NCBI GenBank assembly: GCA_040768665.1 | Contig: JAXGMN010000051.1 | Location: 25,654-89,653 of the forward strand | DNA: 64,000 nucleotides | Origin: JABWBD01 sp040768665 | GTDB taxonomy: Bacteria > Planctomycetota > Planctomycetia > Pirellulales > Thermoguttaceae | Direction: 5' to 3' | Shown here: positions 8,004 through 16,403 of the stretch, piece after piece | How positions within the stretch are numbered: the first letter of the stretch is position 1 | How the letters are laid out: each line of letters opens with the position of its first letter | Made by a program: the position numbers and the translations under genes | Notes under the pieces: generated by a model | The model's input: the letters and a program-made list of their open reading frames with translations, nothing else | Told to the model about the DNA's origin: nothing | Database searches by the model: none

Positions 8004-9245
8004 ATGCCAGTCGACCGCGAAGCCATCCGCAAGACCGTTACCGAGTTGCTGCCTTCGGCCACGGGTTTTCTCCGCCGGCTGATCGCTTTTCCTTCGACTT
8101 CCGGCAAAGAGCACGACCTGCTCTGCTGGGCCGAGGCACAGTTTGAGCAGCTCGGAGTGGAGGTCGAGCGCGTCGCGCTTAGCGAGGCGATCCGCGCGGA
8201 CGAAGACTACTCCAGCCCGGTGCCCGATATCCGGTACGAGGGGCGCTTCAACCTGCGGCTCCGTCTGCCGGGGAGCGGCGGCGGCAAGCGGCTGCTGTTG
8301 AACTCGCACGTCGATGTGGTTCCGCCCTCGCAGGGCCAGGAAAACCCGTGGGAGGCCATCGTGCGGGACGATGTTCTCTACGGCCGCGGCGCCTGCGATG
8401 CCAAGGGGCAGGTGGCGACGATCTACCTGGTGTTGGCCGCTTTGAAGAAGCTTGGCGTAGAACTGTCGGGCGACGTCCTCGCGCACGTGGTCAACGAAGA
8501 GGAAAACGGCGGCAACGGCACGTTGGCGATGGTCCGCGCCGGCGAGAGTGCCGACGCCTGCATCGTGCTCGAGCCGTCGACGAACAAGATTTTCTCGAGC
8601 GTCCGCGGGGCTGTTTGGTTCCGGATTCTCTGCCAGGGGAAGGCCGGCCACTCGGGCCGCGCCGGCGACACGGTCAGCGCACTGTCGCTGGCGCGCAAAG
8701 CGATGGACCTATTGGAGAAGTATCACGACGATCTGCTGGCGGCCTCGCGGGGAATCCCGCTATTCGACAAGTATGAGAACCCGATGCCGATCACCTTCGG
8801 CCGCTGCGTGGCGGGGGATTGGCCCGCCACGGCGCCGGCGCGGGCGGTCGTCGAAGGGGTGCTCGGACTGCTGCCCAACAAGACCCGTTACGAAGTGATG
8901 GACGAGATGCGGGCGGTCCTGGACCAAAGCGGCGACGATCGGCTCCGCGATCGGGTGACCCTCGAATTCATGTACCGGCACGACAGCCACGTGCTCGAAC
9001 CGAGGCATCCGCTGGTCGACGGGCTCAAACAGCGTTGCCAGGCGTGGGAACTGCCGGTGGAGGTCGACGCCCTGACGGCATCGTGCGATTCCTGGTTCTA
9101 CAACAACCAGCTTGGGATCCCCACGGTCGTCTACGGACCCGGCACGCTCCGTTACGCGCATAGCAATGAGGAGCAGATTGCGATAAACGAGATTGCCCAG
9201 GCCGCTTGCGTCCTTACGGACTTTGCGGCAACCTGGTGTGGATAG
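8004..9245 (+). CDS. M20 family metallopeptidase (ArgE/DapE/ACY1 type)
   Basis: 413 residues, usual length. Two-zinc amidohydrolase of the acetylornithine deacetylase / succinyl-diaminopimelate desuccinylase family. Metal-site motifs are all present: LNSHVDVVPP (first His), YGRGACDAKG (bridging Asp), VNEEENGGNG (catalytic Glu pair), and the C-terminal YAHSNEEQI (last His). The dimerisation lid lies between about 190 and 300. TTGGAG sits 6 nt before ATG. The neighbourhood (aminotransferase before, dehydrogenase after) suggests a role in breaking down an N-acylated amino compound, but the true substrate is not visible. Confidence 0.93.
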   Translation: MPVDREAIRKTVTELLPSATGFLRRLIAFPSTSGKEHDLLCWAEAQFEQLGVEVERVALSEAIRADEDYSSPVPDIRYEGRFNLRLRLPGSGGGKRLLLNSHVDVVPPSQGQENPWEAIVRDDVLYGRGACDAKGQVATIYLVLAALKKLGVELSGDVLAHVVNEEENGGNGTLAMVRAGESADACIVLEPSTNKIFSSVRGAVWFRILCQGKAGHSGRAGDTVSALSLARKAMDLLEKYHDDLLAASRGIPLFDKYENPMPITFGRCVAGDWPATAPARAVVEGVLGLLPNKTRYEVMDEMRAVLDQSGDDRLRDRVTLEFMYRHDSHVLEPRHPLVDGLKQRCQAWELPVEVDALTASCDSWFYNNQLGIPTVVYGPGTLRYAHSNEEQIAINEIAQAACVLTDFAATWCG

Positions 9246-9306
9246 CCGCCGCGGTCCTGTCATCCTTACCCCGGCGTTTAGGATTGATCGAGAAATAAGG
9301 AGAAAT

Positions 9307-9373
9307 AAGTGTCAGGAACCATTTGCCGGAAACCGGCCCTTCGGGTGCTTCGCACAAATGGTTCCTGACACTT
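9307..9373 (+). repeat. Inverted repeat with 19-bp perfect arms and T run
   Basis: Arms AAGTGTCAGGAACCATTTG and CAAATGGTTCCTGACACTT are perfect inverts around a 29-nt centre that itself can fold, and the right arm ends in six T. It would work as a strong bidirectional-looking hairpin and possibly as the terminator of the M20 gene. The GTGTCAGGAACC text resembles the GGGGACAGGCACC ends of the other repeats here, so it may be another mobile palindromic element. Confidence 0.75.
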
Positions 9374-9412
9374 TTTTCTCGAACGTTGCTTAGGACCTTT
9401 ACAGGAAGTCTC

Positions 9413-10447
9413 ATGAAAGCCCTGGTCAAGACCGCCAAAGGCGTCGGTCATCTTGCTTTGCTGGACATGCCCGAGCCGAAGCCGGGCCCGGGGGAGGTGC
9501 TCATCGAGGTCCACGCCAGCGGGATCTGCGGCACCGACGTGCACGTGAAGCACGACCGATTTCCCTATTGGCCGCCCGTGATCCTGGGCCATGAGTTCTC
9601 GGGGACGGTCGTCGAATTGGGGCCGGAGTGTCAACACTCCGCCGTCGGGGACCGCGTCGTGGGCGAGCCCCATACGCGACACTGCGGCCACTGCGCGGTT
9701 TGCCGCACCGGAAACGTGCAGATCTGTCCGAACAAGCGGAGTCCGGGCTGGGGCATTCACGGGTCGATGGCCCGGTTGCTGGTAATGCCCGAGAAACTCC
9801 TGCACCGGATCCCCGACAGCATGGATTTCGACACCGCCGCCGTGGTCGAGCCGACGGCCAACGCCGTGCACGACGTGTTCGAGCGGGCCGGTGTCACTCC
9901 GGGCGACTTCGTCGTCGTCCTCGGGCCGGGGCCGATCGGGCTGTTGTCCGGCCTGGCCGCCCGAGCCGGCGGAGCCCGGCACATCGTGATGGTCGGCGCT
10001 CGGCAGGACGAGGGCATGCGACTCGACAAGGCGAGGCAGCTCGGCTTCCAAACCGTGCTCAACGTCGGCAAAGACGACGTGCCGCAGGTCGTGATGGACC
10101 TCACCGGCGGACTCGGGGCCGACCTGGTGATCGAGTGCTCGGGCTCGCCGGCCGCCATCGCGGGCACGGTAGACCTCGTCCGCAAGAAAGGCCGCGTCTG
10201 TGCAATCGGATTGACAGCCGGAAAGAGCGTCGAGTTTCCGTGGGAGAAGGCGGCCTTTAAGGTCCTCGACATCCATTTCTGTCTTTCTACAAGCTACACC
10301 AGTTGGGACCGGGCCATCCACCTGATCGCCGGCGGCCAGATCGCGGCCCAAGAGATCATCACCCATCGCTTGCCACTTGGCGATTGGGAACGAGCCTTTG
10401 CCGAGATCGAGGCTCAGCGTGCACTGAAAGTGATTCTTCACCCGTAG
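9413..10447 (+). CDS. Zinc-dependent medium-chain alcohol dehydrogenase (threonine/sorbitol dehydrogenase-like)
   Basis: 344 residues from ATG 9413, which has AGGAAG 4 nt upstream; the longer open frame begins inside the preceding inverted repeat. Catalytic zinc ligands Cys39 (SGICGTD), His60-Glu61 (LGHEF) and the structural zinc quartet Cys91, 94, 97, 105 (CGHCAVCRTGNVQIC) are complete. The NAD(P) site follows as VVLGPGPIGLLSG. Length and GHE pattern fit threonine-3-dehydrogenase / polyol dehydrogenase relatives. It oxidises a secondary alcohol with NAD(P)+. The next gene, a Gfo/Idh oxidoreductase, follows after 24 bp, suggesting one sugar or polyol catabolic unit. Confidence 0.93.
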   Translation: MKALVKTAKGVGHLALLDMPEPKPGPGEVLIEVHASGICGTDVHVKHDRFPYWPPVILGHEFSGTVVELGPECQHSAVGDRVVGEPHTRHCGHCAVCRTGNVQICPNKRSPGWGIHGSMARLLVMPEKLLHRIPDSMDFDTAAVVEPTANAVHDVFERAGVTPGDFVVVLGPGPIGLLSGLAARAGGARHIVMVGARQDEGMRLDKARQLGFQTVLNVGKDDVPQVVMDLTGGLGADLVIECSGSPAAIAGTVDLVRKKGRVCAIGLTAGKSVEFPWEKAAFKVLDIHFCLSTSYTSWDRAIHLIAGGQIAAQEIITHRLPLGDWERAFAEIEAQRALKVILHP

Positions 10448-10471
10448 AACTGTCCTGCAGGGAGACCCGCC

Positions 10472-11539
10472 ATGGCAACCGGTTTCGCGATCGTGGGCGC
10501 CGGGATGATTTCCAGCCTCCACGCCGATGCACTGAAGCATTCCGAGAAGGCTCGGCTCGTGGCGGTCTTCGACCTGGCCAAGGAGCGAGCCGAGAAGCTG
10601 GCAGGCGATTTCGCCCCGGAAGCGAAGGTTTATAACGACTTGAAGGCCCTCCTTGCCGATCCGAGCGTCGAAGTCGTCAATGTGGTCACCCCCAACGCCC
10701 TGCACACAGACGTCGTCATCGCCGCCGCCGAAGCCGGCAAGCACGTGCTCTGTGAGAAGCCGCCGGCGATGTCCCTGGCCGATACGGACCGCATGATCGA
10801 CGCCTGCCGCCGGGCCGACCGCAGGCTCGGCATTTTCGTGCAGTGCCGTTTGCGGGAGCCGATCCGCCAGATGAAGCGAGCGCTGGACGAGGGGCGTTTC
10901 GGCCGCCTGCTTCGCGTCGACGCCGCGATGAAATGGTATCGGAGCACCGACTACTATCGCACGGATGCCTGGCGGTCCGACCGCCGCAGCGGCGCGGGCG
11001 TGACCATCCAGCACGCGTTCCACTACATCGACCTGCTGCAATACTTTGCCGGGCCGGCCGAGCGGGTCCAAGCCCGGATGGCCAATCTCGCCCATCCCGA
11101 CGTCTCGATCGAGGACACGCTCGACGCGACGATCGAGTTTCAAAACGGCGTGATCGGCTCGATCGCGGCCAGTACGGCGCTTTGGCCCGGCACGGACGTC
11201 CGCATCGAAGTCTTCGGCAGCGAGGGGACCGCGATCATGCAGGGTACGGCGATGGCGATGTGGAACTTCCGCGACGAGCGGCCGGAAGACGAGGCGATTC
11301 GCCGCTGCGGCGACGCGGCCGTGGCGACGGCCGCCGGTTCGGCCACGGCGCTGCCGAGCATCGACCATCGGATGGTGATCGACGACTGCGTCGACGCGAT
11401 CGAGAGCGGCCGCGAGGTGGCCATTCCCTGCCAAAGCGTCCGCCCGACCCTGGAGATCTCGCTGGCGATGTACCGTTCGGACCGGCTCGGCGAACCGGTC
11501 CGGCTGCCGTTGATGGATGAGGAACCGATTAGCGGCTGA
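10472..11539 (+). CDS. Gfo/Idh/MocA family oxidoreductase
   Basis: 355 residues. N-terminal Rossmann fold with FAIVGAGMISSLHADAL binding NAD(P), the conserved ECEKP-type motif here as VLCEKPPAMS (about residues 88-97), and a C-terminal alpha/beta domain with the catalytic-region histidines in IQHAFHYIDLLQYF (GV-x-x-x-x-x-H-x-x-D). These enzymes oxidise or reduce sugars, inositols or cyclitols. A GGGAG lies ahead of the ATG. It follows the zinc dehydrogenase on the same strand and faces the HpcH aldolase gene with only 10 bp between the stops. Confidence 0.93.
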   Translation: MATGFAIVGAGMISSLHADALKHSEKARLVAVFDLAKERAEKLAGDFAPEAKVYNDLKALLADPSVEVVNVVTPNALHTDVVIAAAEAGKHVLCEKPPAMSLADTDRMIDACRRADRRLGIFVQCRLREPIRQMKRALDEGRFGRLLRVDAAMKWYRSTDYYRTDAWRSDRRSGAGVTIQHAFHYIDLLQYFAGPAERVQARMANLAHPDVSIEDTLDATIEFQNGVIGSIAASTALWPGTDVRIEVFGSEGTAIMQGTAMAMWNFRDERPEDEAIRRCGDAAVATAAGSATALPSIDHRMVIDDCVDAIESGREVAIPCQSVRPTLEISLAMYRSDRLGEPVRLPLMDEEPISG

Positions 11540-11549
11540 GCAGAATCAA

Positions 11550-12314
11550 TCAACCGGTCGTGCGCCGCAACTCCGCGACCATCCGCGTCAGCGCGGCTTG
11601 CAGCATCATCATCGGCTCGCCCATGCAGACGAATCGGTAACCTTCGGCCACCAGCGGACCGGGATCGCCGATCATCCAGAACGGTTTGCCGGCGCGCTCG
11701 GCCGCGTGCCGCAGCGTGCGGAGAGCTTCCTGGAGCCGAGAATCCTGCGGCTGCCAGCATACGCCGAGGTTGGCCGAGAGATCGAACGGCCCGACGCCCA
11801 AGGCCGTCGTCAGCGGATGCACGGCGATCGCGTCGGCATTGCGCAGTCCCTCAAGGCTTTCCACCTGCGGGATGACGATCAGATGGTCTTCGACCTCCGA
11901 CTTGAAGGTGGCGTAGTCGAACTGGCGGACCCACCGGTTGCCGGGCCCGCCGGGGCGTCGCTTGCCTCGCGGCGGCATGAAGGCGCCCTGTTGAACGCCG
12001 TCGAGCTGCGCGGCCGACTCGATCATCGGCAACAGCAGCCCGCAGGGGCCAAGATCCATGGCGACGCGGATGGAATCGGGATCCGTTCGGGCCGGACGCA
12101 GAATGACGGGAAGACCGGCACGCCTGCCGAACGCACAGACCTCCGCGACGCACGTCGGCCCGTGGTCGAAGTGCTCGGAGTCGACGATCACGTAGTCCAG
12201 CCCCGATTCGATGGCGATCTCGAGCAGTTCCAGCGAGAGCGCCTGGGTGAGCAGCACCCCGAGGGTGAGACGGCTGCCGTCGAGCTTTTCACGAAGAGCG
12301 ATAGCGGTTTTCAT
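11550..12314 (-). CDS. HpcH/HpaI family aldolase
   Basis: 254 residues, usual length for 4-hydroxy-2-oxovalerate / 2-keto-3-deoxy-L-rhamnonate aldolases. Class II, metal-dependent cleavage of 2-oxo-3-deoxy acids to pyruvate plus an aldehyde. Visible family features are the barrel start LGVLLT, DYVIVDSEHFDHGP (which carries the Asp/His of the active site, about residues 41-53), VILRPARTDPDSIR, GLLLPMIESAAQLDG (metal-site Glu) and GVGPFDLSANLGV. Convergent with the Gfo/Idh gene. It could act on the product of that dehydrogenase pair, but that is only context. Confidence 0.92.
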   Translation of the reverse strand: MKTAIALREKLDGSRLTLGVLLTQALSLELLEIAIESGLDYVIVDSEHFDHGPTCVAEVCAFGRRAGLPVILRPARTDPDSIRVAMDLGPCGLLLPMIESAAQLDGVQQGAFMPPRGKRRPGGPGNRWVRQFDYATFKSEVEDHLIVIPQVESLEGLRNADAIAVHPLTTALGVGPFDLSANLGVCWQPQDSRLQEALRTLRHAAERAGKPFWMIGDPGPLVAEGYRFVCMGEPMMMLQAALTRMVAELRRTTG

Positions 12315-12338
12315 GGAGCGTCGTTTCTGTGATCTGCG

Positions 12339-12887
12339 TCACGATCGCGGGTCGCGTCCGCCGATCCGCATCTCGTGCACCACGTGATCGCTGATCAGCC
12401 AACGGTCGCCTTCTTTGCGAAACTCGACGGTGAATGGTGATGAGTAGTACTCGTGGAGAATTTGCCCCGAGCGGTCGTCGAAATAGAGGACTCCGTTGAA
12501 GCGGGCCTCAGCAGTCGGGGGGTTGGTCAGTTCATTGACCGTGATTTCCAGGCTGTGCATCTTCACGTCCCGGACTCGGATGAACCCCAAGGCCCACTGG
12601 GCTTGCCGCCGCGTGAACGAGGCCTCGGGCGCGACGTACTGAAACACCCGGTCCACGTCGTTCGCTTCAAGAGCCGCCTCGACGCCGCTGAGCGCGGCTT
12701 CCACCTGCTCGCGGTCGGTCAGGATCCAACGCTCCAGAGCCAGTGCTGCCAGGACCAGCACGGCGACCACGCCCATCGGCGCGAGGAGAACTGCCCGCCG
12801 GGTGGTGACCAGCGCGGCGCCGAGGATCGCCTCGGCAATCACGCCGAAGAAGAGGATCGCCAGCGGGTTTTCGAAAAGCGTCGTCAT
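12339..12887 (-). CDS. Membrane-anchored protein with NTF2-like domain, unknown function
   Basis: 182 residues. Two N-terminal hydrophobic helices (about residues 9-28 and 33-52) are followed by a soluble domain beginning VEAALSGVEAALEANDVDRVFQYV, a helix pair typical of SnoaL/NTF2-like folds, then four to five beta strands ending in FRKEGDRWLISDHVVHEMR. The RWLI-x-D ending is common in NTF2-like proteins. Probably inner-membrane anchored. It lies downstream of enolase on the same strand, separated by a large palindrome that may uncouple them. No catalytic residues can be assigned. Confidence 0.72.
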   Translation of the reverse strand: MTTLFENPLAILFFGVIAEAILGAALVTTRRAVLLAPMGVVAVLVLAALALERWILTDREQVEAALSGVEAALEANDVDRVFQYVAPEASFTRRQAQWALGFIRVRDVKMHSLEITVNELTNPPTAEARFNGVLYFDDRSGQILHEYYSSPFTVEFRKEGDRWLISDHVVHEMRIGGRDPRS

Positions 12888-12900
12888 GCCATTCGGTTTG

Positions 12901-12942
12901 CCCCAGCAGCCCGGCTGCTTCCAAGCAGCCGGGCTGCTGGGG
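12901..12942. repeat. 42-bp near-perfect palindrome of the AGCAGCCCGG family
   Basis: Two perfect 20-bp arms (CCCCAGCAGCCCGGCTGCTT and its reverse complement) are separated by CC. It lies 15 bp past the enolase stop, so it could terminate that transcript, although no T run follows. Matching copies are at 21162-21194 and, degenerate, at 35729-35756. Confidence 0.85.
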
Positions 12943-12956
12943 CTGCTGGGCGGACT

Positions 12957-14237
12957 TTACTTCTTCGCAAACAGCGGCCCGCCGTACTGGGCCGAATCGC
13001 CAAGCATCTCTTCGATCCGCAGGAGCTGATTGTACTTGGCCATGCGGTCGGTCCGCGACGCCGAGCCCGTCTTGATCTGCCCGGTGCTGAGCGCGACGGC
13101 AAGATCCGCGATCGTCGCGTCCTCGGTCTCTCCGCTGCGGTGGCTGGTTACGCTGGTGTAGCCGTTGCGGCGGGCCAGTTCGATCGCCTCGATCGTTTCG
13201 GTGAGCGTGCCGATCTGGTTGACCTTGATCAGGATGCTATTGGCTATACCCTCGTCGATCCCGCGCTGCAGACGCTTCGTGTTGGTTACGAAAAGGTCGT
13301 CGCCGACCAACTGGATCTTGTCGCCGAGCCGCTGGGTGAGCAGCTTCCAGCCGTCCCAGTCGTCTTCCGAACAACCGTCCTCGATGGAGACGATCGGGTA
13401 CTTGTCGGCCCAACTCGCCAAGAGATCGACCATTCCAGCGGCGTCGATCTGCTTTCCGTCCATCGAGTAGAGCTTTTTGTCGGCGTCGTAGAACTCGGTC
13501 GCAGCCGCGTCCAAGGCGATGTAGACCTGCTTGCCCAACTCGTAACCGGCCTTGCCGACCGCCTCCTGGATCACTTCCAGGGCCTCGGCGTTGCTCTTGA
13601 GGTCGGGAGCGAAACCGCCTTCATCTCCGACGTTCGTCGAATACTTCTTGGAAGAGAGCACTTTCTTCAGGTTGTGAAAGACCTCGCAGCCGCAGCGAAT
13701 GGCGTCGCTGAACCGCTCGAATCCCAAGGGCATGATCATGAACTCCTGCACGTCGACGGCATTGTCGGCGTGGGCACCTCCGTTGATAATGTTCATCATC
13801 GGGGCCGGCAGGAGCTTTGCGCTCACTCCGCCGAGGTAGCGGAACAGTGGCAACCCGGCGTGGTCGGCGGCCGCGTGGGCATTGGCGAGCGAGACGCCCA
13901 GAATGGCGTTGGCGCCCAGGTTCTTCTTATTGTCTGTGCCGTCCAGTTCGAGCATCCGGCGATCCAGTGCGACCTGGTCCAGCGAGTCCAGCCCGCAAAG
14001 CTCGTCGGCCAATTTCTCGTTAACGTTTTCGACGGCCTGCAGAACCCCCTTACCGAGGAACTTGCTCTTGTCGCCATCGCGAAGCTCCAGGGCTTCGTGC
14101 ACTCCGGTGCTCGCTCCGCTGGGAACGGCTGCCCGGCCGAACGAGCCATCGGCTAGGTTTACATCGACCTCAACAGTGGGGTTGCCGCGGCTGTCCAGGA
14201 TCTGCCGCGCGCGGATGTCAACAATCGTAGAGCTCAT
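12957..14237 (-). CDS. eno: Enolase
   Basis: 426 residues, standard length. Interconverts 2-phosphoglycerate and phosphoenolpyruvate in glycolysis, with two Mg ions. Seen: IVDIRARQILDSRGNPTVEVDV at the N-terminus (in part), the catalytic-loop SGASTG, EGGFAP (general-acid Glu region), the metal ligands in VSIEDGCSEDDW and LVGDDLFVTN, the catalytic Lys in ILIKVNQIGTLTE and the signature SHRSGETED. The start MSSTIVDI at 14237 is preferred over an upstream TTG at 14249, which would abut the AGAGGAG ribosome site directly. Monocistronic in appearance. Confidence 0.97.
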   Translation of the reverse strand: MSSTIVDIRARQILDSRGNPTVEVDVNLADGSFGRAAVPSGASTGVHEALELRDGDKSKFLGKGVLQAVENVNEKLADELCGLDSLDQVALDRRMLELDGTDNKKNLGANAILGVSLANAHAAADHAGLPLFRYLGGVSAKLLPAPMMNIINGGAHADNAVDVQEFMIMPLGFERFSDAIRCGCEVFHNLKKVLSSKKYSTNVGDEGGFAPDLKSNAEALEVIQEAVGKAGYELGKQVYIALDAAATEFYDADKKLYSMDGKQIDAAGMVDLLASWADKYPIVSIEDGCSEDDWDGWKLLTQRLGDKIQLVGDDLFVTNTKRLQRGIDEGIANSILIKVNQIGTLTETIEAIELARRNGYTSVTSHRSGETEDATIADLAVALSTGQIKTGSASRTDRMAKYNQLLRIEEMLGDSAQYGGPLFAKK

Positions 14238-14587
14238 CGTACCTGTCAACTCCTCTGGAAATGGGGTTCACCTAAGTGTATCCAACAACCGGGCCGCGGT
14301 TGCCGGTCCGGCCACTCACCTTCCACCTGAGCCTGCTGGTGCGGAACGGTCCGCCTGCGGGCATCTTGACCTACTTGGTCGCCCGCCTTCGCTGCATATT
14401 GTCTCCGATCGGGTGACGATTGCCTAGCGGGGAGGGCGACCGATCCCTTCCTTTCCAGAGGGCGTAAGAAAGACTACCATGAAGGATTGGTTTTCAGAGC
14501 CGATCAAAGCCCGACGGCGGCCCGGTCTCCGAGCAGTCCGGCTGCATCGGGCAGCGCTTTCAGTAGCTTGGCTGCTTAGGAAAACTC
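14238..14587. other. Divergent intergenic region between eno and psd
   Basis: 350 bp. A short frame at 14480-14621 runs into psd but has no family resemblance. The TCCGAGCAGTCCGGCTGCATCGGGCAGC area is a worn relative of the AGCAGCCCGG palindromes. Promoters for both genes must lie here but none is clear enough to mark. Confidence 0.4.
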
Positions 14588-15547
14588 ATGAGCACGACCT
14601 ACGAGCCTCTCCGCGCGGTCCCTGAACCGCTTCCAGCCAATCTGACGAGCGTTCAACCTGGGGGCGGTGTCTGCTATCAGATCGAGTTGGGCTGGGGGCG
14701 GCTACGCCGCTGGTACCTCAAGCGTTTCCGGCCCGGGTATGTACGTCATATGGCGGAGCGTCGCCAGGGCGACTGCGACAGTGCGCCGCATGAAATCCTC
14801 GACCCTCGGGATCTGAAATACTGCCGCAACCTTTGCGGCTGCGATTGGGAGCCCCGCGACGACCCCTTCCGCTGGCGAGACCGATTGCCCTTTGCCCGCT
14901 GGGGGTTGGCGGAGCTGCAACTGATGGGTTGGCCGCTCCTGGCAATGACAATTCTCTTGGCGTGGTTTTTCTGGTATCTTGCTCCGATTCCCGGGGTCCT
15001 GCTGGCACTGATCGTCTACTTCTTCCGCGATCCGCCGCGGCGAGTTCCGGCCGAGCCGGGGCTGATGGTCTCGCCTGCCGATGGAAAGATCGCCGAGATC
15101 ACGCGTTTGGAGCACGACGAATTCATCGGCGGTCCGGCGGTCCGGATCGGGATCTTTCTTTCGATTTTCAACGTCCATCTGAACCGTTCACCGGCCGATG
15201 CCCGCGTGATCGCCCTTCGTTACTCCCCCGGCGAGTTTCTCAACGCCCTCGATCCGGCCAGCGCGTTGCGAAACGAGAATACGTGGATCGGTCTGGAGGA
15301 AAACGAACCGCCGTACCGCCGGGTCGTGGTGCGGCAGATCGCCGGTGCGATCGCCCGACGGATCGTTTGCACGTTGCGCCCGGGGGAGAATATCGCTCGT
15401 GGCGAGAAGGTGGGCATGATCAAGCTGGGGTCGCGGACCGAGTTGATTTTGCCCGATACCGAGGGCCTGAAGATCGAAGTTGAAGTCGGCCGCCGCGTCA
15501 AAGCCGGCAGTACGATCATGGCACGTTACGAGATCTGTGGCGCCTAG
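14588..15547 (+). CDS. psd: Phosphatidylserine decarboxylase proenzyme with long N-terminal extension
   Basis: 319 residues. The C-terminal two thirds is the short (type II / archaetidylserine-like) decarboxylase: FFRDPPRRVP (146-155), SPADGKIAE (162-170), FNVHLNRSP with His197, and KLGSRTELILP, where Ser282 would be cleaved and turned into the pyruvoyl cofactor. A membrane helix pair lies at about 113-145. It makes phosphatidylethanolamine from phosphatidylserine. Relatives of this type are usually about 200-230 residues; the extra N-terminal 105 residues are Arg-rich with Cys at 79, 83 and 85 and are not recognised. pssA follows 15 bp downstream, so substrate maker and user are co-transcribed. 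Confidence 0.92.
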   Translation: MSTTYEPLRAVPEPLPANLTSVQPGGGVCYQIELGWGRLRRWYLKRFRPGYVRHMAERRQGDCDSAPHEILDPRDLKYCRNLCGCDWEPRDDPFRWRDRLPFARWGLAELQLMGWPLLAMTILLAWFFWYLAPIPGVLLALIVYFFRDPPRRVPAEPGLMVSPADGKIAEITRLEHDEFIGGPAVRIGIFLSIFNVHLNRSPADARVIALRYSPGEFLNALDPASALRNENTWIGLEENEPPYRRVVVRQIAGAIARRIVCTLRPGENIARGEKVGMIKLGSRTELILPDTEGLKIEVEVGRRVKAGSTIMARYEICGA

Positions 15548-15562
15548 AGCAGGGCCAACCCC

Positions 15563-16381
15563 ATGCGACTGCTGAAAACCGTCCACGTCCTGCCCACCAT
15601 GTTCACGCTGGGAAACCTCGTCTGCGGGTTTTTCGCGATCGTGGTGGCGGCGCGGGTGGCCCGGCCGGAGTCGGCCGAGATCGACCCGGCGGTACTGACC
15701 GACCTGATGCTCAGCGGATGGCTGATCTTCCTGGCCATGGTTTTCGACGCGCTGGACGGGCACGTGGCTCGCCTGTCGCGGAGCACGAGCGATTTCGGCG
15801 CTCAGTTGGACAGCCTCTGCGACCTGGTCACCTTCGGGGTCGCGCCGGCATTCCTTCTGGTGAAGCTCTGCCCGAAATTTGCGTATCTGCATCGGGAGGC
15901 GGTCTGGATCATCGCCGCCTCGTTCGTGGTATGTGCCGCTTTGCGGTTGGCCCGATTCAACGTGGAAACGGGCGACGAAGACGACCACCTGTACTTCAGC
16001 GGCCTGCCGAGCCCGGCTGCCGCCGCCTCGATCGCCAGCTTCGCGATCATGTTCTACACGCTGCGCAACGGGCAAGACGGCACTCTGCTGTACGCGCAGA
16101 AGATCCATTCGGTGCTTCAGACGGTCCTCCCGCTGTTTGCCGTCGCACTGGCCCTGCTGATGGTCTCGCGGATCCCGTATCCCCACGTAGTCAACCAGGT
16201 TTTTCGCGGCCAGCGAAGTTTCAGTCACGTCGTGAAGCTGGTGTTCGCCCTGGTGGCGATCATGGTCATCCGCGGCTATTCCGTCCCGCTGGTCTGCACC
16301 GCATACGCCCTGGGGTCGCCCATCCGCTACCTTTGGGAAAAGGTCGTCGAGCGACGGCACCAGGAAGATCCGCTGTTCTAG
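15563..16381 (+). CDS. pssA: CDP-diacylglycerol-serine O-phosphatidyltransferase
   Basis: 272 residues, with several membrane helices. The CDP-alcohol phosphatidyltransferase signature is perfect: D62-x2-D65-G66-x2-A69-R70-x8-G79-x3-D83-x3-D87. It joins serine to CDP-diacylglycerol, releasing CMP and giving phosphatidylserine, the substrate of the preceding gene product. The N-terminus VHVLPTMFTLGNLVCGF matches the PssA subfamily of Gram-positive and planctomycete type. Lies 15 bp behind psd and 22 bp ahead of ribE. Confidence 0.96.
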   Translation: MRLLKTVHVLPTMFTLGNLVCGFFAIVVAARVARPESAEIDPAVLTDLMLSGWLIFLAMVFDALDGHVARLSRSTSDFGAQLDSLCDLVTFGVAPAFLLVKLCPKFAYLHREAVWIIAASFVVCAALRLARFNVETGDEDDHLYFSGLPSPAAAASIASFAIMFYTLRNGQDGTLLYAQKIHSVLQTVLPLFAVALALLMVSRIPYPHVVNQVFRGQRSFSHVVKLVFALVAIMVIRGYSVPLVCTAYALGSPIRYLWEKVVERRHQEDPLF

Positions 16382-16403
16382 GAATCCGAGAGACGAGGTG
16401 GTC

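Noticed and set aside
9278..11434. Very long minus-strand open frame (over 700 codons) opposite the dehydrogenase and Gfo/Idh genes
   Set aside because: It is antisense to two genes with clear family motifs and reads His/Arg/Gly-rich as expected from high-GC third-position bias.
12453..14156. 567-codon plus-strand frame opposite enolase
   Set aside because: Antisense to enolase with all its motifs; composition is that of a shadow.
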